From: an uncultured Alphaproteobacteria bacterium | GTDB lineage: Bacteria > Pseudomonadota > Alphaproteobacteria > Rhodobacterales > Rhodobacteraceae | DNA: 9,695 nt | Direction: 5' to 3' | NCBI GenBank assembly: GCA_929200295.1 | Contig: CAKMZE010000013.1 | Location: forward strand, 5,670 to 15,364 | In this document: positions 1-5,511 of the stretch, piece after piece | How the letters are laid out: each line of letters opens with the position of its first letter | Numbering within the stretch: position 1 is the stretch's first letter | Made by a program: the position numbers and the translations under genes | Notes under the pieces: model-generated | The model's input: only the letters and a program-made list of their open reading frames with translations | What the model was told of the DNA's origin: nothing | The model's database searches: none

Positions 1-655
1 TGCCGGAATGCAGGTCTTGGTTCGGGCAGGTGATGGTGATCTCCTCGCCCAAGAGCCCGCGCAGCTGGGTGATGATCGCCGGGGTGCTGTCGCCATAAAG
101 CCCTGTGTCGCAGATCAGCGCCACATCGGCGCGCAGCTCATCTGCGTTTTCGCGCATAAAGGGGACGAGAGAGGGCGAGCCTGATTCTTCTTCGCCCTCA
201 AAGAACATCGAGATCTGGCAAGGCAGCGCGCCATGCACCGCGACCCACGCGCGGCAGGCCTCAACAAAGGTCATCAACTGCCCCTTGTCATCGGATGAGC
301 CGCGCCCGCGAATGACCGTGCCATTTGGCGTGTCCTCGAGCTGCGGATCAAACGGGTCGTTGTCCCACAGATCAAGCGGATCAACCGGTTGCACGTCGTA
401 ATGTCCGTAAAACAGCAGATGCGGTCCGTCGCTGTCATTTTTGCCCATCACAATCGGATGGCCTGGCGTGCTGCGCTTATCTGCGGCAAAGCCGATGCTG
501 GTGAGATCCGCGACGAGCCAGTCAGCGGCAGTTTGGCAATGGGCGGCATAGGCGGGATCGGTCGAGATTGACGGGATGCGCAGCAATTCACACAGGCGGT
601 TTGTTGCATTTGGCAGATCAGCATCAATCTGGGCGAGCACAGGGTCAAGAGACAT
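1..655 (-). CDS. M20-family metallodipeptidase, N-terminal part (cut at left edge)
   Basis: Zinc-dependent peptidase of the M20 group (carnosinase/DapE/ArgE-like), probably a cytoplasmic enzyme that hydrolyses dipeptides or acyl-amino acids. About 218 residues are visible; relatives are about 450-470 residues, so roughly the C-terminal half lies outside the window. The usual metal-site landmarks are present in order: GHYDVQP with His85 and Asp87, RGSSDDKGQ with bridging Asp122, EGEEESGS with the probable catalytic Glu156 and metal ligand Glu157, ICDTG with Asp183, and DLHSG with His216 just before the window ends. The ATG at 655-653 is chosen because AAGGA lies ten bases upstream (complement of 666-670) and the protein begins, as relatives do, with a short helix before LLRIPSIS. 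It is divergent from hemA, with no obvious functional link. The substrate cannot be told from sequence. The reading frame is intact over the visible part. Confidence 0.93.
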   Translation of the reverse strand, partial: MSLDPVLAQIDADLPNATNRLCELLRIPSISTDPAYAAHCQTAADWLVADLTSIGFAADKRSTPGHPIVMGKNDSDGPHLLFYGHYDVQPVDPLDLWDNDPFDPQLEDTPNGTVIRGRGSSDDKGQLMTFVEACRAWVAVHGALPCQISMFFEGEEESGSPSLVPFMRENADELRADVALICDTGLYGDSTPAIITQLRGLLGEEITITCPNQDLHSG

Positions 656-757
656 TGGCGTTGGGTCCTTATCTAGAGATGGGCTAAGTTATGCGTATCT
701 GATGGCAAATGCGCGCAGATCGCAATCTCTTATCAATATTTCAGGTTGAAAACGCAG

Positions 758-835
758 ATGAGGCAAATTGTCCAAAGCGATGATGCGGATATTGTCCCTG
801 ATGAAACGAAGCGCTATGTAGAAACATATGTCTGA
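758..835 (+). CDS. Possible very small ORF upstream of hemA (unproven)
   Basis: An ATG at 758 opens a 25-codon frame ending in TGA at 833-835. The peptide is acidic, contains SDDADIVPDE and ends ETYV. The frame stays open upstream to a TAG at 674-676, so it could also be a remnant of a longer coding stretch. Codons resemble those of the neighbouring genes (GAT, ATT, GCG), but there is no well-spaced Shine-Dalgarno sequence; the nearest AGG is about 12 bases upstream. I do not recognise the peptide. It may be chance, or a leader peptide in the hemA 5' UTR. Confidence 0.15.
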   Translation: MRQIVQSDDADIVPDETKRYVETYV

Positions 836-863
836 TGCTGGCTGCGTGCTGGCATTGCCCGGA

Positions 864-868
864 AAGGA
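864..868 (+). promoter_or_regulatory. hemA ribosome binding site; decides the start codon
   Basis: AAGGA directly abuts the ATG at 869, leaving no spacer for initiation there. It lies nine bases before the in-frame TTG at 878, a normal distance. This favours the TTG start. Confidence 0.7.
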
Positions 869-877
869 ATGCAGGCT

Positions 878-2101
878 TTGGATTACAATACGCAGCTTGA
901 TCAAGCGATTGCGCGTTTGCATGATGAAGGGCGCTATCGCACGTTCATTGATATTGAGCGCACGCGTGGCCATTTCCCGCAGGCCCAATGGACCAAGCCG
1001 GATGGATCAGTTGCCCCGGTGACCGTGTGGTGTGGCAATGACTATCTGGGCATGGGGCAGCACCCGGTTGTTTTGGCGGCCATGCATGACGCGATTGACG
1101 CGACAGGGGCAGGCTCCGGCGGGACGCGCAATATCTCGGGCACAACAGTGTATCATCGTGCGCTTGAGGCCGAGCTTGCGGATTTGCACCACAAAGAGGC
1201 CGCGTTGCTTTTTACATCCGCTTATATCGCGAATGATGCCACGCTTTCGACGCTGCCAAAGCTGTTTCCGGGGCTGATCATTTATTCTGATGCGCTTAAT
1301 CATGCGTCGATGATCGAAGGTGTGCGGCGCAATGGCGGCGCAAAACGGATATTCCGGCACAATGACGTTGATCATCTTCGCGCGCTCATTGCGGCAGATG
1401 ATCCCGCAGCGCCAAAGCTGATCGCCTTTGAATCGATTTATTCGATGGATGGGGATTTTGGCCGGCTTGCCGAGATTTGTGATCTTGCACAAGAGTTTGG
1501 CGCATTGACCTATCTTGATGAGGTCCATGCGGTTGGTATGTACGGCCCACGCGGCGGTGGGATTGCTGAGCGCGATGGCCTGTTAGGGCGCATCGACATT
1601 ATCAATGGCACACTGGCCAAGGCGTATGGCGTTATGGGCGGCTATATCGCAGCCTCAGCTAAGATGTGCGATGCGATCCGGTCCTATGCGCCGGGCTTTA
1701 TCTTTACCACATCGCTGCCGCCTGCTGTGGCCGCTGGTGCTGCGGCGTCTGTGGCGCATTTGAAAACGGATCAGGCATTGCGTGATGCGCATCAAACCCA
1801 AGCGGCGATTCTTAAGCTGCGGCTTAAGGGGCTTGGGCTACCTATAATTGATCACGGCAGCCATATTGTGCCTTTGATTGTGGGTGATCCGGTGCATACA
1901 CAAAAATTATCTGACATGCTTTTGCAGGATCATGGGATCTACGTACAACCTATTAACTTCCCGACCGTGCCGCGCGGCACGGAAAGGTTGCGCTTTACCC
2001 CATCTCCTGTACACGGTCCCGAGGAAATGGATCGCATTGTTTCCGCACTGGATACACTCTGGTCTCACTGTGCGCTGAATCGTGCCGAGTTAACGGCATA
2101 A
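878..2101 (+). CDS. hemA: 5-aminolevulinate synthase (ALAS)
   Basis: Cytoplasmic, PLP-dependent. It condenses glycine with succinyl-CoA to 5-aminolevulinate, the first step of tetrapyrrole synthesis by the C4 (Shemin) route used in alphaproteobacteria. From the TTG at 878 the protein is 407 residues and begins MDYN, as Rhodobacter HemA does. This numbering puts the PLP lysine at 248 (NGTLAKAYG) and the cofactor residues at His142 (LNHASM), Asp214 and His217 (LDEVHAVG), the positions known for the R. capsulatus enzyme. The glycine-rich GAGSGGTRNISGT segment (78-90) and the C-terminal SHIVPLIVGDP and RLRFTPSP segments are intact. The upstream in-frame ATG at 869 would add three residues but touches the Shine-Dalgarno sequence. 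The gene is monocistronic or leads into rodZ, 109 bases downstream. Isozymes also called HemT occur in some Rhodobacter; only one copy is visible here. Confidence 0.97.
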   Translation: MDYNTQLDQAIARLHDEGRYRTFIDIERTRGHFPQAQWTKPDGSVAPVTVWCGNDYLGMGQHPVVLAAMHDAIDATGAGSGGTRNISGTTVYHRALEAELADLHHKEAALLFTSAYIANDATLSTLPKLFPGLIIYSDALNHASMIEGVRRNGGAKRIFRHNDVDHLRALIAADDPAAPKLIAFESIYSMDGDFGRLAEICDLAQEFGALTYLDEVHAVGMYGPRGGGIAERDGLLGRIDIINGTLAKAYGVMGGYIAASAKMCDAIRSYAPGFIFTTSLPPAVAAGAAASVAHLKTDQALRDAHQTQAAILKLRLKGLGLPIIDHGSHIVPLIVGDPVHTQKLSDMLLQDHGIYVQPINFPTVPRGTERLRFTPSPVHGPEEMDRIVSALDTLWSHCALNRAELTA

Positions 2102-2106
2102 ATTTT
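2083..2106 (+). terminator. Weak candidate terminator at the end of hemA
   Basis: TGCCG (2083-2087) and CGGCA (2094-2098) form a five-base-pair stem with a six-base loop, extendable by one G-T wobble. A run of only four T (2103-2106) follows after AAA. The stem overlaps the last hemA codons and the T tract is short, so termination would be partial at best. Confidence 0.3.
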
Positions 2107-2161
2107 CCCCGGATGCAAAGACTTGTTGTTTGTGTTAAACGTTTCTAAAGGAAGTGTAGGG

Positions 2162-2199
2162 GATTCGAATCGAAAACTCTTGCACATGGGGCAAGGTGG
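2162..2199 (+). promoter_or_regulatory. rodZ leader: palindrome and hairpin overlapping the ribosome binding site
   Basis: A perfect ten-base palindrome GATTCGAATC lies at 2162-2171. Next comes a hairpin with stem CTTGC (2179-2183) and GCAAG (2191-2195) around a seven-base loop. Its right arm overlaps AAGGTGG (2193-2199), the best Shine-Dalgarno match before the rodZ ATG. Folding of this stem could limit translation. Either element could arise by chance. Confidence 0.3.
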
Positions 2200-2210
2200 T
2201 ATCTGCAATT

Positions 2211-3434
2211 ATGATCGTAAAGAGCTTCAGACGCGCGAGAGTAGCTGAGGAGGACGTCGCCCAAAATGGGTTTGACGGCTTCGAGCTGCGTCTTGGTGAC
2301 CTGATGCGGGGCGAGCGGGCAACCATGGGCAAAAGCCTGCTGGATGTGCAACGCGAGCTTAAGATCAAAGCCGCCTACATTGCAGCGATTGAAAATGCGG
2401 ACCCAAGCGCCTTTGACACGCCCGGCTTTATTGCGGGCTATGTGCGCTCATACGCACGCTATCTGAATATGGACCCAGATTGGGCATTTGATACGTTCTG
2501 CGAAGAAAGCGGCTTTGCGACATCGCATGGCATGTCGGCAGAAGCGTCTTCAAACAAAAAGGTCGGCGGCTTGATCGCCTCTTCTGAGGGGGACGATATT
2601 TTCGTCGCACCGACAACACCGTATATCCCGTCAGGCGAGGCTGTACTAAGCCGTGTCGAACCCGGCGCGATTGGATCGATTGCCCTGCTTTTGATTTTGA
2701 TCAGCGGTTTGGGATATGGCGGCTGGACCGTGTTGCAAGAGGTGCAGCGCGTTCAGTTTGCGCCCATTGAGCAGACACCGACAGTTGTGTCGCGTATTGA
2801 TCCATTGGCTGGTGGCGGTATCGCCGCCGCATCCGAGGATGATACATCACTTGCACAGCTTACCACACCAAGTGTTGAAGCGTTGGATCGTCTCTACCGT
2901 CCACAAGCCTTGGATGTGCCTGTTTTTGTGGCGCGCGATGCGCCGATTGCATCGTTAAACCCTGATAGCATTGGTGCGTTTGCTGCGCGGCCAATGGATG
3001 TAGCGCCTTCCTTTGATGGGATCGTCGAAGAAAGATTAGCTGCATTAACGCCGACGAATGCTGATATTCTGCAAGTGCTGCAAGATGCAGCACCTGAGGT
3101 TACGCTAGTTGCGGTACGCCCTGCATGGGTGCGTGTCCGCTCGGCTGATGGCTCTGTGATCTATGAAGCCGTGATGGAGCCGGGGGATACCTATACGGCC
3201 CCCGCGACAGAAGACCCTGCAACATTGCGCATCGGTGAAAGTGGCGCGGTGTATTTTGCGGTGAACGGTGTACATTACGGCCCCGTTGGCCCACGTGGTC
3301 AAGTGACGTCAAACGTCGCATTGTCCATCGATAATGTGACAGCCAGCTATACGCAGGCTGATATTGAGGCAGATCAAGAACTGTCTGATGTTATCCGCTT
3401 TGCCGAGGTCAATACGACGGCTGGCACTGAATAA
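2211..3434 (+). CDS. rodZ: RodZ-like cell-shape protein (HTH, one membrane segment, DUF4115)
   Basis: Bitopic inner-membrane protein of the RodZ type. In studied bacteria RodZ binds MreB in the cytoplasm and links it to the elongation machinery. From ATG 2211 it has 407 residues. A Cro/C1-type HTH_25 domain spans about 26-95, with LGDLMRGERATMGKSLLDVQ and GYVRSYARYL. A linker follows, then one membrane segment at about 154-176 (GSIALLLILISGLGYGG). A long low-complexity periplasmic linker rich in Ala, Asp, Pro and Thr reaches about residue 290. The DUF4115 beta domain covers about 297-372 (AWVRVRSADGSVIYE, PGDTY, VNGVHYGP). A GTG at 2196 would add five residues; I prefer the ATG because AAGGTGG precedes it by 11 bases. 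It lies upstream of ispG, the same order as rodZ-ispG in E. coli. Binding to MreB is inferred. The HTH domain in this family is thought not to act as a classical DNA-binding regulator. Confidence 0.88.
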   Translation: MIVKSFRRARVAEEDVAQNGFDGFELRLGDLMRGERATMGKSLLDVQRELKIKAAYIAAIENADPSAFDTPGFIAGYVRSYARYLNMDPDWAFDTFCEESGFATSHGMSAEASSNKKVGGLIASSEGDDIFVAPTTPYIPSGEAVLSRVEPGAIGSIALLLILISGLGYGGWTVLQEVQRVQFAPIEQTPTVVSRIDPLAGGGIAAASEDDTSLAQLTTPSVEALDRLYRPQALDVPVFVARDAPIASLNPDSIGAFAARPMDVAPSFDGIVEERLAALTPTNADILQVLQDAAPEVTLVAVRPAWVRVRSADGSVIYEAVMEPGDTYTAPATEDPATLRIGESGAVYFAVNGVHYGPVGPRGQVTSNVALSIDNVTASYTQADIEADQELSDVIRFAEVNTTAGTE

Positions 3435-3456
3435 GACTGCAAAGTGTCGCAGATCA

Positions 3457-3476
3457 GCGCATGTTCATTGATGCGC
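3457..3476 (+). repeat. Small hairpin between rodZ and ispG
   Basis: GCGCAT (3457-3462) and ATGCGC (3471-3476) form a perfect six-base-pair stem with an eight-base loop. No T run follows, so it is not a typical intrinsic terminator. It could act as an mRNA-processing or stability element, or be chance. Confidence 0.3.
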
Positions 3477-3530
3477 AGCTATCCACAGGTTACATGCTGA
3501 GCGTATGCTTTCATCAAAAGGCTTTGATCA

Positions 3531-4646
3531 ATGTCGCTCAATCATATTCGTCCTTGGCGTAATATCTACCGGCGTGAAAGCCGTAAGATTATGGTCGGTT
3601 CAGTACCCGTGGGCGGGGATAGCCCGATCACCGTGCAAACTATGACGAATACGCTGACCACTGATGTGGCCGCAACCGTTGCACAGATTAATGCCGCAAC
3701 AGAGGCAGGTGCAGATATTGTCCGCGTTTCGGTCCCTGATGAAGCCTCATCAAAGGCGTTGCATGAGATTGTGCGCAACGTGGATGTTCCGCTCGTGGCG
3801 GATATTCATTTCCACTATAAACGCGGTATCGAAGCTGCTGAGGCAGGGGCCGCCTGCTTACGGATTAATCCCGGTAACATTGGCGACGAAAAGCGTGTCA
3901 AAGAGGTGATCCAAGCGGCGCGTGACAACAACTGTTCGATCCGTATTGGGGTGAATGCGGGCAGTTTAGAAAAGCACTTGCTTGATAAATACGGTGAGCC
4001 AACCCCAGATGCGATGGTTGAAAGTGGGTTGGATCATATCAAAATCCTGCAAGACAATGATTTTCATGAATTTAAAATCAGCTGTAAAGCCTCTGATGTC
4101 TTTATGGCCGCAGCGGCCTATCAGCAATTGGCTGAGCAAACTGATGCCCCTATTCATCTCGGGATAACCGAGGCAGGTGGTCTGACCTCTGGCACGATCA
4201 AATCTGCGATTGGGTTGGGCAATCTGCTGTGGATGGGGATTGGTGATACAATCCGCGTGTCATTATCTGCGGACCCGGTCGAAGAGGTGAAGGTCGGTTA
4301 TGAGATCCTCAAGTCCCTCGGTCTACGGCATCGTGGTGTGAATATCATTTCGTGCCCCTCATGCGCGCGGCAAGGGTTTGATGTGATCAAAACCGTGGAA
4401 ACCCTTGAAAAGCGGTTAGAGCATATTAAAACCCCAATGAGCCTGAGCATCATTGGCTGTGTTGTAAACGGCCCTGGTGAGGCGCTTATGACGGATGTGG
4501 GCTTTACGGGCGGTGGCGCAGGCGCGGGGATGGTCTATCTGGCGGGCAAACAAAGCCATAAGATGGACAACGCACAGATGGTTGAACACATCGTTGAGCA
4601 GGTGGAACGCAAAGCTGTGGAACTTGCACAAGAGCAAGACGCGTAA
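3531..4646 (+). CDS. ispG: 4-hydroxy-3-methylbut-2-en-1-yl diphosphate synthase
   Basis: Cytoplasmic iron-sulfur enzyme of the MEP pathway. It reductively converts 2-C-methyl-D-erythritol 2,4-cyclodiphosphate to HMBPP, feeding isoprenoids such as quinones, carotenoids and undecaprenyl phosphate. The protein has 371 residues, full length for the short two-domain bacterial form. The N-terminal TIM-barrel runs to about 260, with VQTMTNT, VADIHFHY and LRINPGNIG. The C-terminal [4Fe-4S] domain has Cys275 and Cys278 (SCPSCARQGFDV), Cys310 (IGCVVNGPGEA) and the conserved cluster ligand Glu317. AAAGG (3517-3521) lies nine bases before ATG 3531. The gene sits 96 bases after rodZ with no clear terminator or promoter between them, so cotranscription is plausible. 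Its stop is four bases from the stop of the convergent thiol oxidoreductase gene. The former name is gcpE. Confidence 0.98.
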   Translation: MSLNHIRPWRNIYRRESRKIMVGSVPVGGDSPITVQTMTNTLTTDVAATVAQINAATEAGADIVRVSVPDEASSKALHEIVRNVDVPLVADIHFHYKRGIEAAEAGAACLRINPGNIGDEKRVKEVIQAARDNNCSIRIGVNAGSLEKHLLDKYGEPTPDAMVESGLDHIKILQDNDFHEFKISCKASDVFMAAAAYQQLAEQTDAPIHLGITEAGGLTSGTIKSAIGLGNLLWMGIGDTIRVSLSADPVEEVKVGYEILKSLGLRHRGVNIISCPSCARQGFDVIKTVETLEKRLEHIKTPMSLSIIGCVVNGPGEALMTDVGFTGGGAGAGMVYLAGKQSHKMDNAQMVEHIVEQVERKAVELAQEQDA

Positions 4647-4650
4647 TTTT

Positions 4651-5391
4651 TTAGCCCGCGTTCTCACGATGGGCACGCACAAGTGCTTGCATATCGGCCA
4701 ATGGCACATAGCCGCGTAGCATTTGATCCGCGAACACAAAGCTGGGCGTGCCAGTGATATTCAACTGTTGTGCAAGCCTTTGGTTTTCAGCGAGGGTTGT
4801 GGTGACGGCCTCACTGCTCATTTCCGATTGGATGGCTGCGTGGTCATACCCAAAGATGTCTGACAGCTCAGAGAGGCTCGCATCTGTCACGTCCCCACGG
4901 AACGCCATCAGTGTATCGTGAATGGTTTTATAGGCGTCATCGCCGGCGATGTTTTTCACGCTCATTGCATAGCGCGCGGCGAGCACGGATTGCTCTCCGA
5001 GAATTGGCAGCTCTTTAATAATGTAGCGAATGTTGCCATCGTTTTCTACAAGCTCTGCAACCTCGGGAAAGGCGCGTTTACAGTACCCGCAGCGGTAATC
5101 CATAAACTCAACAATTGTGATGTCGCCCTCTGGATTGCCGCCCACGTAGGAATGACCATCAGAAAAGAGCGCATCATTATAGGTGCTTAGCAACATCTGA
5201 TCTGATTGTGCCTCTGCCGCTTCACGACGCGTTTCGAGAACCGCAATTGCGTCCATCGGCCCCTCTTGGTTTTCTAATAGGTAGGCACGGACCTCTGCGC
5301 GGAAGGCATCACGTTCTGCATCTGCCATCTCTTGCGCAGATAGAGGTGCGCCAAGAAGCGCCATGAGCGCAAGAGTTCGTCGAAATAACAT
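4651..5391 (-). CDS. Exported DsbA-family thiol-disulfide oxidoreductase (Com1/ScsC-like)
   Basis: Periplasmic thioredoxin-fold protein that probably makes, reduces or isomerises disulfides. From ATG 5391 it has 246 residues: a signal peptide (MLFRRTLALMALLGAPLSAQ, likely cleaved after Ala-Gln near 19-20), then a helical N-terminal segment at about 25-75 with RAYLLENQE and AIAVLETRR. That segment resembles the ScsC N-terminal domain, which in ScsC drives oligomerisation. The thioredoxin fold follows, with the CGYC active site at Cys101-Cys104 (MDYRCGYCKRAFPE), its helical insert, and the cis-proline loop GTPSFVF (Pro216). The start at 5391 is favoured over an upstream in-frame ATG at 5430 because AGGAAGG lies eight bases before it and a standard signal peptide begins there; 5430 has no ribosome binding site and would put 13 residues before the signal. 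Many Rhodobacteraceae carry such proteins annotated only as DsbA family. Oxidant versus isomerase role is not decidable here. Confidence 0.9.
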   Translation of the reverse strand: MLFRRTLALMALLGAPLSAQEMADAERDAFRAEVRAYLLENQEGPMDAIAVLETRREAAEAQSDQMLLSTYNDALFSDGHSYVGGNPEGDITIVEFMDYRCGYCKRAFPEVAELVENDGNIRYIIKELPILGEQSVLAARYAMSVKNIAGDDAYKTIHDTLMAFRGDVTDASLSELSDIFGYDHAAIQSEMSSEAVTTTLAENQRLAQQLNITGTPSFVFADQMLRGYVPLADMQALVRAHRENAG

Positions 5392-5399
5392 TGCTGATG

Positions 5400-5406
5400 C
5401 CTTCCT
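5400..5406 (-). promoter_or_regulatory. Ribosome binding site of the DsbA-family gene
   Basis: On the minus strand this reads AGGAAGG, eight bases before ATG 5391. It is the strongest Shine-Dalgarno match in the window and fixes the start at 5391. Confidence 0.75.
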
Positions 5407-5440
5407 AAATCTGCTTTCCATAGAGAACATGTTCGCAATG

Positions 5441-5483
5441 TTTTGCCAAGCGGCATTGTGTCAGAGCCGCCAACACGGCAAAA
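5441..5483. repeat. Nested inverted repeat between divergent genes
   Basis: Outer arms TTTTGCC (5441-5447) and GGCAAAA (5477-5483) are perfectly complementary over seven bases. Inside them GCGGC (5450-5454) and GCCGC (5466-5470) pair over five bases around an 11-base loop. The element is in the 120-base gap between the minus-strand oxidoreductase and the plus-strand aminotransferase genes. It could be an operator or a leader hairpin for either gene; no promoter was recognised beside it. Confidence 0.4.
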
Positions 5484-5511
5484 GGGTGTAAAAGCGAATG
5501 ACGAGGTGCTG

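Larger units (their letters stand above)
656..877. other. Divergent intergenic region between the dipeptidase gene and hemA
   Basis: About 220 bases that should hold the promoters and 5' leaders of both divergent genes. I found no convincing -35/-10 pair on either strand. I also found no FNR box of the TTGAT-N4-ATCAA form, although hemA is oxygen-regulated in Rhodobacter. Visible items are the hemA Shine-Dalgarno sequence (864-868), a 7-base direct repeat ATTGTCC (767-773 and 791-797, 24 bases apart), and a 25-codon open frame (758-835) with no good ribosome binding site. Confidence 0.6.

Noticed and set aside
896..907. TTGATCAA-like palindrome near the start of hemA, considered as an FNR box
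   Set aside because: The half-sites lack the four-base spacer of TTGAT-N4-ATCAA and the site is within coding sequence.
689..988. Minus-strand 99-codon open frame spanning the gap and the start of hemA
   Set aside because: It overlaps the first part of hemA in antisense, has no ribosome binding site and no recognisable family features.
1007..1528. Minus-strand 173-codon open frame inside hemA
   Set aside because: It lies wholly within the well-conserved hemA frame; the protein is rich in Arg, Ile and Cys with no domain pattern, as expected of an antisense shadow.
2141..2150. TTCTAAA considered as an Irr/ICE iron-response site
   Set aside because: Only one half-site is present; no matching TTTAGAA partner lies beside it.
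3479..3487. DnaA-box-like CTATCCACA upstream of ispG
   Set aside because: A single site with one mismatch to TTATCCACA, no cluster, no AT-rich region and no dnaA or parAB nearby; not an origin.
5425..5434. Perfect palindrome GAACATGTTC, resembling a LexA box
   Set aside because: Gram-positive LexA boxes need four bases between GAAC and GTTC and alphaproteobacterial boxes are GTTC-N7-GTTC; neither fits. Ten-base palindromes are expected several times per 10 kb by chance.
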